From positions 1 through 64,000 of the forward strand of contig JAEWCL010000003.1 of the NCBI GenBank assembly GCA_023390655.1: a stretch of 64,000 nucleotides of DNA, in the 5' to 3' direction. This stretch comes from Bacillota bacterium. GTDB lineage: Bacteria > Bacillota > Clostridia > Christensenellales > CAG-138. This document shows, piece by piece, positions 18,190-25,016 of this stretch; positions within the stretch are counted from its first letter, which is position 1, and each line of letters begins with the position of its first letter. The notes under the pieces were generated by a model that ran no database searches, was not told the origin of the DNA, and saw nothing but the letters and a program-made list of their open reading frames with translations. Made by a program: the position numbers and the translations under genes.

Positions 18190-19010
18190 TCGCCATCGTA
18201 ACGGACAGTACCATCTCCATCACAAGGGAGGAGGCGGAACGCCTGGGGGTGTTCATTGTGTCCGACCAATACAGCGTCAACGGCAGGACGTACCTGGAAG
18301 GCTTTGCCGATGAAAACGGGGCGTTTGAAGAACGCATCTTCCGGGAGCCGGAATTGTGCAAAACCTCCCAGCCGCCGGTATCCTCCTTTGTGCAGGTGTT
18401 TGAAGAGCTGCGCGACAAAGCGATGGAAGTGCTGTGCATCGTCATTTCCTCGCGGCTGAGCGGCACCTATTCAAGCGCGTGTATCGCCGCGCGTGAGGTG
18501 GACCGGGCGAATATCGCGGTGGTGGACTCGCTTTCCACCTCCGGCGGGTTGTGGCTACTCGCAAAAGCCGCGCGCAAGCTGATTGACGCTGGAAATTCCC
18601 TGGAACAGACGGCGAAAAGGCTGGAAGCGATGCGCGATAAGGCAGGCATTGTATTTTCCGTCAACGATATGGCGGCGCTGCGGCGCAGCGGCAGGCTTGG
18701 CGTGGTACCGCAGTCCGTAGGCACAGTGCTCAATATCCGCCCCATCCTGATGTGCATCAAGGGGACAATCGTCGCGCGCGGCACGGCGCGCGGCACCGCC
18801 GAACGCGTAAAAGCGCTCGTCAGCCGCGTTCCGCAGGCCGCAAAGGAAATTGCGGTACATCATCTTGGCGAACGCGAAAGCGTGGAGCCCCTTTATCAGG
18901 CGGTGCTGCGCCGCTTTCCCGAGGCCTCCGTACAGGTCGCAAAATTAGGGCCCGTGCTAGGCATTCACCTTGGCGCGGGCACCGTGGGTGTTTCCTGGAT
19001 GACGGAATAG
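18186..19010 (+). CDS. DegV family fatty-acid-binding protein (FakB-like)
   Basis: A 274-residue DegV protein. The N-terminal IAIVTDSTISI, the ISSRLSGTYSSA motif and the fatty-acid pocket region FSVNDMAALRRSGRLG are present. Proteins of this family bind a fatty acid, and the FakB members present it to the kinase FakA for phosphorylation and entry into phospholipid. It overlaps accA by 4 nt and closes the fatty-acid synthesis operon. That suggests coordination of de novo synthesis and fatty-acid scavenging. No fakA gene is in the window. Confidence 0.9.
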   Translation: MIAIVTDSTISITREEAERLGVFIVSDQYSVNGRTYLEGFADENGAFEERIFREPELCKTSQPPVSSFVQVFEELRDKAMEVLCIVISSRLSGTYSSACIAAREVDRANIAVVDSLSTSGGLWLLAKAARKLIDAGNSLEQTAKRLEAMRDKAGIVFSVNDMAALRRSGRLGVVPQSVGTVLNIRPILMCIKGTIVARGTARGTAERVKALVSRVPQAAKEIAVHHLGERESVEPLYQAVLRRFPEASVQVAKLGPVLGIHLGAGTVGVSWMTE

Positions 19011-19018
19011 CCTTCCGT

Positions 19019-19189
19019 TTATTCTGACTTTCCGCAGCCTGCTGAGGCAATCAGGGCAAGTTGGTCGCCAATGGAGGAATATAAGGCGGCAAGCAATTCC
19101 ACCTCTTCTTCCGAGACGCATTCGGCGATTTGGATGGCGATGATGGCGGAAAGAAACGTCAGTTCTTTTCCCGAGCAATTGCACAACAT
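19019..19189 (-). CDS. Small DUF6774-like protein
   Basis: A 56-residue protein starting MLCNCSGKELTFLSAIIAI. It has two cysteines at the N terminus, a central acidic helical segment (AECVSEEEVELLAALYSS) and a C-terminal CGKSE. It resembles the small clostridial proteins grouped as DUF6774, of unknown function. The ATG at 19189 has an excellent AGGAGGGA site, but that site lies in the 3' arm of a strong hairpin ending directly at the start codon. It converges on the degV gene with an 8-nt gap. Confidence 0.7.
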   Translation of the reverse strand: MLCNCSGKELTFLSAIIAIQIAECVSEEEVELLAALYSSIGDQLALIASAGCGKSE

Positions 19190-19190
19190 A

Positions 19191-19233
19191 AAAATCCCTC
19201 CTGCTTGCAGGATATGCATGCGGGAGGGATTTT
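19191..19233 (-). promoter_or_regulatory. Hairpin that sequesters the ribosome binding site of the small gene
   Basis: AAAATCCCTCC (19191-19201) pairs with GGAGGGATTTT (19223-19233), extendable by three more pairs including one wobble. On the minus strand the 3' arm contains AGGAGGGA, followed by TTTTT and then the ATG at 19189. It could work as a terminator/attenuator or a translational off-switch. On the plus strand it could also end readthrough from the fab operon. Confidence 0.7.
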
Positions 19234-19281
19234 GCATGCGGGGAGAGGGATAAATCCGCTTTCTTCCGTGCGGTGGGCGAT

Positions 19282-19587
19282 TTACGCCAACTGGAGCATT
19301 ACAAACGCCGTTGCAATGGAAACCACCACCGAAAGTACCAGGCTGCCTTTTAGCCAGGCGCACACGCCCGCTGCGGCGATGCCTGCGATGGTGGCCGCCC
19401 GCATTTCGGGGGCGGCCTGCATAACGCCCCGTATGATCAGCGCGCTTAGCGCCGTATACGGAATATATTGCAGAAACTGCTTTAAACGGGCGGGCAGCGG
19501 TTTTCCCGCCATTATCACTAGCGGTAAGAGCCTTGGCAGGTATGTGACCGCCATCATGCCGAGGATCAGCAACAGATAGCTTTTCAT
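19282..19587 (-). CDS. azlD: Branched-chain amino acid exporter subunit AzlD
   Basis: A 101-residue membrane protein of the AzlD family with about four hydrophobic helices (YLLLILGMMAVTYLPRLLP, then YTALSALIIRGVM and the last two). It pairs with AzlC to export branched-chain or other hydrophobic amino acids. I chose the ATG at 19587 because GGAGG then sits 9 nt upstream; the ATG at 19596 would be too close to it. It begins one nucleotide after the azlC stop. Confidence 0.88.
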   Translation of the reverse strand: MKSYLLLILGMMAVTYLPRLLPLVIMAGKPLPARLKQFLQYIPYTALSALIIRGVMQAAPEMRAATIAGIAAAGVCAWLKGSLVLSVVVSIATAFVMLQLA

Positions 19588-19588
19588 A

Positions 19589-20287
19589 TTAGACATCCTC
19601 CTTGATGACGAATGCGCCGATGCCCGATGCAAGGATGACGGCGGCGATAAAGCACCAGGAGGCTGGCAGAAGCTGAAAATGCGCGCCTACCGTGTAGAAG
19701 ATCCCGGACATTGCGGCGAGCAGCAGCACGGAACGGGATTTTTTTAATTCCGGAGCCAGCAGCGCCATAAACAGGGCGTAAAGGCCGATCCCGAGGCTAA
19801 GCTGAATGGATGCGGGAAGCAAAGCGCCCGCAAGATAGCCAACCATGGTGCCGCCGACCCAGGAAAGGTACGGCACAACCTGGAGGGTGAGCAGGTAGGG
19901 GAGCGTCAGTTCCCGGTCGTTTAGCGAGAGGACGGAAAATGTTTCGTCCGTCACGCCAAAGGCAATGAGAAACAGCCAGCGCTTCTTTACCGCCTGCAGC
20001 CGGACCGACAGGGACGCGCTCATGATGAAATGCCGCAGATTGAGCAAGAACGTGGCGAGTATGATACTTCCAATGGAGATGCCGTCCCGGATCATGTCGA
20101 GCGCCATAAACTGGCTTGCGCCCGCGTACACCAGCAGGGAACACAGGAAGCTGTCCTGAAAGAACAGCGCCGTATTCTTTGCAAGCAGGCCAAAAGCCAT
20201 GGCCACGGGCAAATACCCGAACGCCAGCGGAAGTGCAGCCAAAGCCCCTTCCCGGATGCTATTCCATACCTCTTTTTTTACCGGCAT
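19589..20287 (-). CDS. azlC: Branched-chain amino acid exporter subunit AzlC
   Basis: A 232-residue membrane protein of the AzlC family with several membrane segments. Landmarks are ALPLAFGYLPVAMAFGLLA, LLVYAGASQFMALDM and LNLRHFIMSASLS, with FGVTDETFS in the centre. It is the larger partner of AzlD in export of branched-chain amino acids. It diverges from an XRE-cupin gene that probably regulates it. Confidence 0.9.
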   Translation of the reverse strand: MPVKKEVWNSIREGALAALPLAFGYLPVAMAFGLLAKNTALFFQDSFLCSLLVYAGASQFMALDMIRDGISIGSIILATFLLNLRHFIMSASLSVRLQAVKKRWLFLIAFGVTDETFSVLSLNDRELTLPYLLTLQVVPYLSWVGGTMVGYLAGALLPASIQLSLGIGLYALFMALLAPELKKSRSVLLLAAMSGIFYTVGAHFQLLPASWCFIAAVILASGIGAFVIKEDV

Positions 20288-20427
20288 GTTTTCCCCATTC
20301 TGCCCTGTATTGCGGTGTGGTATAATACCTTTATCGGGGATGCGTCATAACAATCAAAATGTATGTTATAACACCCAGATTGGTTCATTATATATGCCCG
20401 CCAGGCAAAATGCAAGGGGGACCGTTC
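20288..20427. promoter_or_regulatory. Divergent azlCD / XRE-cupin control region
   Basis: It contains two short palindromes, GGTATAATACC (20319-20329) and TGTTATAACA (20364-20373). The first embeds a TATAAT (plus strand) and a TATTAT (minus strand), so it is a candidate shared -10 region and operator. No convincing -35 was found for either direction. Confidence 0.45.
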
Positions 20428-20982
20428 TTGAAGGATTTGAATCAGATCGTCGCAAACAATCTTAAGCGCATCCGTGAAGAAATGAAGCTGAGCCTGGATA
20501 AAGTGGCGGAGCTGACGGGTGTGAGCAAGGCGATGCTCCGGCAGATTGAGGCGGAAGAATCAAGCCCGACCATCAAGACGATCTGGAAGATCGCATCGGG
20601 CTTGAAAATTCCGTATACCGCCATCATCAATAGCCCCCAACCGGACACTTTTGTTGTTCCGAAGGAGGAGCTTGCGCCGCAGGTGGAGGATGGGGGGCGG
20701 TACGAGGTCTATTCTATTTTCCCTTCCGAGGATGGCCGGAGATTTGAGGTATATACGATAGAACTCAAGGAAGGTGGGGCGTTCTGTTCCAGTCCGCATG
20801 GCGAACGAACGCAGGAGTTCATCACGGTGTATACAGGCGTATTGACGGTACGCGTAGGCGAAGAAGAGTATGAAATCAAAACGGGTGACTCCATCCGGTT
20901 TTTGGCCGACCGGCCGCATTGCTATTTGAATCGGTCGCCCGCGTCAGTGCGCGCAAGCATGGTCATTTATTATCCGCTGTAA
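20428..20982 (+). CDS. XRE-type HTH regulator with C-terminal cupin domain
   Basis: A 184-residue regulator. An N-terminal helix-turn-helix (LDKVAELTGVSKAMLRQIE and SSPTIKTIWKIA) is followed by a small-molecule-sensing cupin barrel (SPHGERTQEFITVYTGVLTV and YEIKTGDSIRFLADRPHCY). I chose the TTG at 20428 because AAGGGGG lies 7 nt upstream. It is divergent from azlCD, the usual arrangement for its local regulator. An amino acid is a plausible ligand. Confidence 0.82.
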   Translation: MKDLNQIVANNLKRIREEMKLSLDKVAELTGVSKAMLRQIEAEESSPTIKTIWKIASGLKIPYTAIINSPQPDTFVVPKEELAPQVEDGGRYEVYSIFPSEDGRRFEVYTIELKEGGAFCSSPHGERTQEFITVYTGVLTVRVGEEEYEIKTGDSIRFLADRPHCYLNRSPASVRASMVIYYPL

Positions 20983-20983
20983 T

Positions 20984-21113
20984 GGGTTCTTAGGGGCTTC
21001 CCGAAGGGAAGCGGGGTCGTTGCGCTATAAGCGCAAAAACCGGTCCAGTGAATCGGTTTTAGACCCCCGGGTTCCGCTTATTTAGCGGCCCTAAGCGGGG
21101 TCCTAACGCAACC
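20984..21113 (+). ncRNA. Candidate structured RNA with three-way junction
   Basis: No coding sequence, but nested perfect helices. The outer stem is CTTAGGG (20989-20995) with CCCTAAG (21089-21095). Hairpin A is GCTTCCC-GAA-GGGAAGC (20996-21012). Stem D is GGGGTC (21013-21018) with GACCCC (21062-21067). Stem D encloses hairpins TTGCGCT-ATA-AGCGCAA (21020-21036) and AAAACCG...CGGTTTT (21036-21060). Hairpin E is CCGCT-N5-AGCGG (21074-21088). The 10-mer AAGCGGGGTC occurs twice (21009-21018 and 21093-21102), so either copy could pair with GACCCC. A terminator follows. The family is not identified; a known clostridial RNA class such as the raiA motif is possible but untested. Confidence 0.65.
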
Positions 21114-21130
21114 TACTTCTTGATAAGCTG

Positions 21131-21158
21131 AGAGCCCGGTTGGTCAACCGGGCTCTTC
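21131..21158 (+). terminator. Terminator after the structured RNA
   Basis: GAGCCCGGTTG (21132-21142) pairs with the AACCGGGCTC arm (21146-21155) across a short loop, followed by a weak TTCTGT tract. It lies between the structured RNA and the convergent HD-domain gene and may serve both. Confidence 0.7.
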
Positions 21159-21175
21159 TGTATGATTGGTAAGAT

Positions 21176-21742
21176 TTATACAGCCAGCGTCCCGACAAGG
21201 CTCTGCATGGCGGCAAGCGTGCGCTCTAAAAGCGTATCCAGCTCCCATCCGAGCATCTCTGCGCCCTTTGCAATGACATCGCGCGAGCAGCCGGCGGCAA
21301 ACGCGGGCGTCTTATACTTTTTCTTGACGGATTTTAATTCCATATCGGATACGCTCTTAGAAGGCCGCATCAGCGCCGCAGCGCCGATCAGGCCGGTCAG
21401 CTCGTCCGTCGCGTAAAGAATTTTTTCCATCACGTGTTCGGGCTTCACATCCACCGTCAGCGCGTAGCCGTGGCTCGCTGTGGCGTGGATGATACCTTCA
21501 TCGATAGTAAGCTCCCGCATGATCTCCTGGCTCTTGATGCAATGCTCTTCCGGGTAGAGTTCAAAATCAAGATCGTGCAGCAGACCGGCAACTGCCCAGT
21601 ACTCCTCGCGCTCCGGGTCGTATTCGCGCGCAAAATAGCGCATCACGCCCGAAACAACGGCGGCGTGCTGGAGGTGAAATGGATCCTTGTTGTACTGCTT
21701 GAGCAATGTTTCCGCCTGTTCCATAGTAGGGATGTAAGACAT
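21176..21742 (-). CDS. HD-domain phosphohydrolase-like protein
   Basis: A 188-residue HD-superfamily protein. The metal-binding His-Asp pair is in VAGLLHDLDFELYPEEH; an upstream histidine is in FHLQHAAVVSGVM and a later one in HATASHGYAL. Such proteins cleave nucleotides or phosphate esters, but the substrate is unknown. It is last in a minus-strand cluster behind the pyridoxamine kinase gene (38-nt gap), with GAAAGGAAG upstream of the start. Confidence 0.8.
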   Translation of the reverse strand: MSYIPTMEQAETLLKQYNKDPFHLQHAAVVSGVMRYFAREYDPEREEYWAVAGLLHDLDFELYPEEHCIKSQEIMRELTIDEGIIHATASHGYALTVDVKPEHVMEKILYATDELTGLIGAAALMRPSKSVSDMELKSVKKKYKTPAFAAGCSRDVIAKGAEMLGWELDTLLERTLAAMQSLVGTLAV

Positions 21743-21780
21743 AGCGTTCGGCTTCCTTTCTGTAAAATCAAATCAATCGT

Positions 21781-22626
21781 TTATTTGAGCCCGAGTCTCT
21801 CAACGAGCATCGGGATGCCTTCTTCAAAATTCACTCCGAACCGTACATCCGTATTGGCGGCCTTGGTGCGCGCAATGCTGCCCACCGTAAAGTCCACCGC
21901 GAGCTGGGTCGCTTCCGCAAGCGGGCAGTCGTGCAGCAGGGCGCTTAAGAGCGCGCTTGCAAATACGTCGCCTGTGCCGTGGTACATGCCATCGATGCGG
22001 TCGCCAAAGAGAATGTCCATCTTGCCCGTGCGTGCGTCATAGGTGGCGGCGCCTAAACGATGATCGTCAAAGTATACGCCGGTAAGCACCACGCATTTGG
22101 GGCCGAGCGCACAAAGGCGCCTTAAAAGCTCCTCCACATACGCGGACGTATAGGGGCCTTCACGGTAGGGTTCCTCCAGCAGCAGCGCCGCTTCCGTCAT
22201 GTTGGGCACCACGCAGTCCGCCACAGCGCAAAGCTTGCGCATGCCTATGGGGAAATCGGGAGAGAAGAGCTTGTACAGCTGGCCGTGGTCCGCCATAACG
22301 GGGTCCACCAGAATAAACGTGCGTTCCGACTTGAGCCTATGGAACACCTCAAGCATCAGGTCGATCTGCTCAAACGATCCCAAAAAGCCTGTGTAAAGCG
22401 CGTCGAACGCGATGGGGAGCGTCTGCCAGTGGGAGACGACGGGCAGGATATCCTCCGTCAGATCCCGGTAGGTATAGCCCGTAAAGCCGCCTGTATGCGT
22501 GGACAATACTGCCGTTGGAATCACGCTTGTTTCAATGCCTGCGGCGGAGAGGATTGGAAGCGCTACGGTTAAGGAACATTTACCAAAGCAGGAGATGTCG
22601 TGTATGGCCGCTACTCGTTTTTGCAT
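21781..22626 (-). CDS. pdxY: Pyridoxamine/pyridoxal kinase
   Basis: A 281-residue PfkB/ribokinase-superfamily kinase that phosphorylates B6 vitamers for salvage. The N-terminal VAAIHDISCFGKCSL is diagnostic of the pyridoxine kinase branch. TGFLGS, DPVMADHGQLY and PNMTEAALLL follow, then the anion hole YHGTGDVFASALL with the catalytic Asp. I chose the ATG at 22626 because the fold starts there; the GGAGGA upstream is rather far (about 13 nt). PdxY and PdxK cannot be separated on motifs alone. Confidence 0.85.
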   Translation of the reverse strand: MQKRVAAIHDISCFGKCSLTVALPILSAAGIETSVIPTAVLSTHTGGFTGYTYRDLTEDILPVVSHWQTLPIAFDALYTGFLGSFEQIDLMLEVFHRLKSERTFILVDPVMADHGQLYKLFSPDFPIGMRKLCAVADCVVPNMTEAALLLEEPYREGPYTSAYVEELLRRLCALGPKCVVLTGVYFDDHRLGAATYDARTGKMDILFGDRIDGMYHGTGDVFASALLSALLHDCPLAEATQLAVDFTVGSIARTKAANTDVRFGVNFEEGIPMLVERLGLK

Positions 22627-22720
22627 GTGCGCGTGTTGTCCTCCAAAAAACTGTTTCAGCGGGGAAAGCCCCATATTTTATACTGTATTATAACGGTGCA
22701 CAGTCCGGCTGTACAGCGGG

Positions 22721-23212
22721 CTAGGGCAGGTCATACTGTAAAATGACCACGTCACGCGACCGATCGTCGAGCGTACCAACGCCCCGCATAGTGCCGACTA
22801 GCGTGAAGCCATAGCGTTCGTGGAACGCTATGGAATGCGTGTTTTCTCCGTCGATCCATGCGGTGACTATGCGAAGCCCGTTTGCTTGCGCACGCTCCAG
22901 CAGCGCGCGCAGGAGCTTTCCTCCCGTGCCCCGGCCTTGTTCTCCCGGCATGGTATACACGCTGTTTTCTGCGGTAAGGCGGTATCCCGTATGCGGGCGG
23001 AATACGGAAAGCGAGGCGTAACCCAAGATGCTGCCGTCTTCTTCGGCAACAAGCGCCGCGTAGGGCGGCGCGCTGTGTTCCATAAGCCAGGCCTGCATCT
23101 GTTCCTCGGTCAGCAGACGCTTGTCCCAGCTGTAGTGCGTATTCTGCCGGTAATGGTTCATCAGCATCCGCAGCGCGGGAAGATCACCTTCACATGCATC
23201 GCGTATCTGCAT
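22721..23212 (-). CDS. GNAT family N-acetyltransferase, phosphinothricin-acetyltransferase-like
   Basis: A 163-residue GNAT enzyme using acetyl-CoA. The acetyl-CoA loop reads MPGEQGRGTGGKLLRALL, and ENTHSIAFHERYGFTLVGTM is the late strand seen in phosphinothricin and related amino-group acetyltransferases. The ATG at 23212 follows AAAGGAGGTTTT. It sits in the minus-strand cluster 24 nt after tcdA. The acceptor is unknown, and the family includes methionine sulfone/sulfoximine acetyltransferases. Confidence 0.82.
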   Translation of the reverse strand: MQIRDACEGDLPALRMLMNHYRQNTHYSWDKRLLTEEQMQAWLMEHSAPPYAALVAEEDGSILGYASLSVFRPHTGYRLTAENSVYTMPGEQGRGTGGKLLRALLERAQANGLRIVTAWIDGENTHSIAFHERYGFTLVGTMRGVGTLDDRSRDVVILQYDLP

Positions 23213-23235
23213 AAAACCTCCTTTGGGAATTCGTA

Positions 23236-23994
23236 TTATACCTTTGCGCAAACATCCTTGACGACCTCGCCCGCAAGGATCAGCCCCGCCACAGAGGGCA
23301 CAAACGCCACGCTGCCGGGCACCTGGCGGCGGATAGTGCACTTGCGCTTGGTATCCGGCGGGCAGACACAGTGGGACTTACAGCTGTTGCCTTCCTCCTC
23401 AATGGGGGTAAGCACCTCTTCCCTTGAGTACACCACCTTGAGCGTGGGGATCTTGCGCGCGCGCAGCTCCCTGCGCATGACGCGCGCAAGCGGACATACG
23501 GAGGTTTTGTAGATATCCGCCACCTCAAAGCGCGTGGGGTCAAGCTTGTTGCCCGCGCCCATGCAGCTGATGATGGGGACATTTGAAGCATATGCCCGCT
23601 CTATGAGCAGCAGCTTGGAGGAAACGGTGTCGATGGCGTCGATCATATACGTATAGCGCGAAAGATCATATGCGTCGGCGGTTTCCGGGCCGTAGAAGCA
23701 TTCGTTTGCCTCCACCTTGCACTTTGGATTGATGTCGAGGATGCGCTCGCGCATGACCTCGACCTTTTTTTTGCCGATCGTACTCCTAGTTGCGATCAGC
23801 TGGCGGTTGATGTTTGTCAGGCAGACGCAGTCGTCGTCAAAGAGCGAGATCGCGCCAACACCGCTACGTGCCAACGCCTCCGCCGCAAACGCGCCCACGC
23901 CGCCGATGCCAAACACCGCTACGTGCGCTTGATACAATTGTTCCATTGCCGCTTTTCCCAGCAGCAGTTCTGTCCTTGAAAAAGAATGCAGCAT
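23236..23994 (-). CDS. tcdA: tRNA threonylcarbamoyladenosine dehydratase
   Basis: A 252-residue E1-like (ThiF/MoeB fold) enzyme. It cyclises t6A at tRNA position 37 to ct6A with ATP. The nucleotide loop is AVFGIGGVGAFAAEALARSG, followed by INRQLIATRSTIGKKK and SCMGAGNKLDPTRFE, a pattern typical of TcdA (CsdL). The C-terminal part has a cysteine-containing CKSHCVCPP loop. It is 7 nt after the DUF3343 gene. Confidence 0.88.
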   Translation of the reverse strand: MLHSFSRTELLLGKAAMEQLYQAHVAVFGIGGVGAFAAEALARSGVGAISLFDDDCVCLTNINRQLIATRSTIGKKKVEVMRERILDINPKCKVEANECFYGPETADAYDLSRYTYMIDAIDTVSSKLLLIERAYASNVPIISCMGAGNKLDPTRFEVADIYKTSVCPLARVMRRELRARKIPTLKVVYSREEVLTPIEEEGNSCKSHCVCPPDTKRKCTIRRQVPGSVAFVPSVAGLILAGEVVKDVCAKV

Positions 23995-24001
23995 ATCGTT
24001 C

Positions 24002-24292
24002 CTATCGTTCTTCTTTGTTCATAAGTCCCTTAATGGATATTTCCGTGGGGACTGAATCCGTCACGTAAAACACGCGGTAATATTCGCGCGGGACGGGAAA
24101 CCCGTCCGTTAGCGCGGATTTGAGCGCGGGCGCTTCGTCTTCCTCCACGCGCAGCGAAATACCGCAGCTGTTCGTCACTGCGCGCAGCGTCGGCATGGTG
24201 CAAACGGGGGCTCTCGCTTTTAAAAACTGCTCGGCGCGCATCGCGTGGTGGGTGGAAGAGAAGGACACCATGTAATAGCGGTTGCTGCGCAT
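24002..24292 (-). CDS. DUF3343 family protein
   Basis: A 96-residue protein beginning MRSNRYYMVSFSSTHHAMRAE, with CTMPTLRAVTNSCGISLRVEED. This is the DUF3343 pattern, described as putative Se/S-carrier-like, and the Cys in NSCGISL is the conserved one. The ATG at 24292 follows AGGAGGG. Being first in the cluster before tcdA, a link to tRNA or sulfur chemistry is possible but unproven. Confidence 0.75.
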   Translation of the reverse strand: MRSNRYYMVSFSSTHHAMRAEQFLKARAPVCTMPTLRAVTNSCGISLRVEEDEAPALKSALTDGFPVPREYYRVFYVTDSVPTEISIKGLMNKEER

Positions 24293-24321
24293 AGAACAAA
24301 CCCTCCTCCTCATTGTGGATG

Positions 24322-24350
24322 AGTATAGCATGCGCGGCGTTGAAACACAA
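24322..24350 (-). promoter_or_regulatory. Promoter for the minus-strand DUF3343-tcdA cluster
   Basis: On the minus strand, TTGTGT (24350-24345), 17 bp and TATACT (24327-24322). Transcription would start about 25 nt before the DUF3343 ATG and could run through five minus-strand genes to 21176. Confidence 0.5.
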
Positions 24351-24431
24351 TTCTTTCAAAAAGGATGATTTCTTTCCTGTTTCGATTTTTATGAAAATGC
24401 CGTCCTTCATAATTTCCACACAACCCGCTGG

Positions 24432-24445
24432 TAGGATCATTCCTA
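24432..24445. promoter_or_regulatory. Inverted repeat upstream of the metal operon
   Basis: TAGGA-TCAT-TCCTA, 39 nt before the first ATG of the DUF2318-CopA operon. It is a candidate operator, for example for the response regulator encoded at the end of the same operon. Confidence 0.3.
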
Positions 24446-24483
24446 GATCGGGCGCTTTAACGCCTTATTGGGAGGAGAAAATC

Positions 24484-24981
24484 ATGTTGAAGAAACCGTC
24501 AAACAAAATCCGCCTTGTGGCGCTACTTGCATGTGCTGCGCTTGTTTTCCTTGCAGGATGCAGCGCGAAACCGGAACAAGCGCCCGTGCAAACGGAGGCC
24601 GCGGCGGCAAAAGAAACGGAGGAAGATCTTTTGATCCCTGTTTCCGGGCTGACGGAGGAACCGCAGTTTTATCCCTACAGCGTGGATGGGAAGGACATGG
24701 AGATTATTGCGCTGACCGCCTCGGACGGCTCTGTCCGTACGGCGTTTAATACCTGCCAGGTCTGTTACAGCTCCGGAAACGGGTATTATAAAGTAAAAGG
24801 GGATACGCTCGTCTGCCAGAACTGTGGCAACCAGTTCGGCTTTGATGAAATCGCCCTTACGCGCGGCGGATGCAATCCTGTGCCCATTGCGGAAGAGGAA
24901 CGCAAGGAGCAGGACGGCAACCTTGTGATCAGTGCGAATTACCTGAGCAAGGCGTCTCAATTGTTTGCAAACTGGAAGTAA
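24484..24981 (+). CDS. DUF2318 lipoprotein with CxxC pairs
   Basis: A 165-residue predicted lipoprotein. The signal peptide ends in the lipobox LAGC, so mature Cys lies near residue 21 and the protein should be tethered outside the membrane. The DUF2318 domain (about residues 60-150) has CQVCYSSGNGYYKV, then VCQNCGNQFGF and GGCNPVPI, two CxxC pairs and a lone Cys that suit metal or iron-sulfur binding. Its ATG follows GGGAGGAGAAAATC. As first gene before a copper transporter set, an extracytoplasmic metal-binding role is likely. Confidence 0.82.
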   Translation: MLKKPSNKIRLVALLACAALVFLAGCSAKPEQAPVQTEAAAAKETEEDLLIPVSGLTEEPQFYPYSVDGKDMEIIALTASDGSVRTAFNTCQVCYSSGNGYYKVKGDTLVCQNCGNQFGFDEIALTRGGCNPVPIAEEERKEQDGNLVISANYLSKASQLFANWK

Positions 24982-25016
24982 GGTAAGATGGTATTGAGGC
25001 AGGAAGGAACGTGCGC

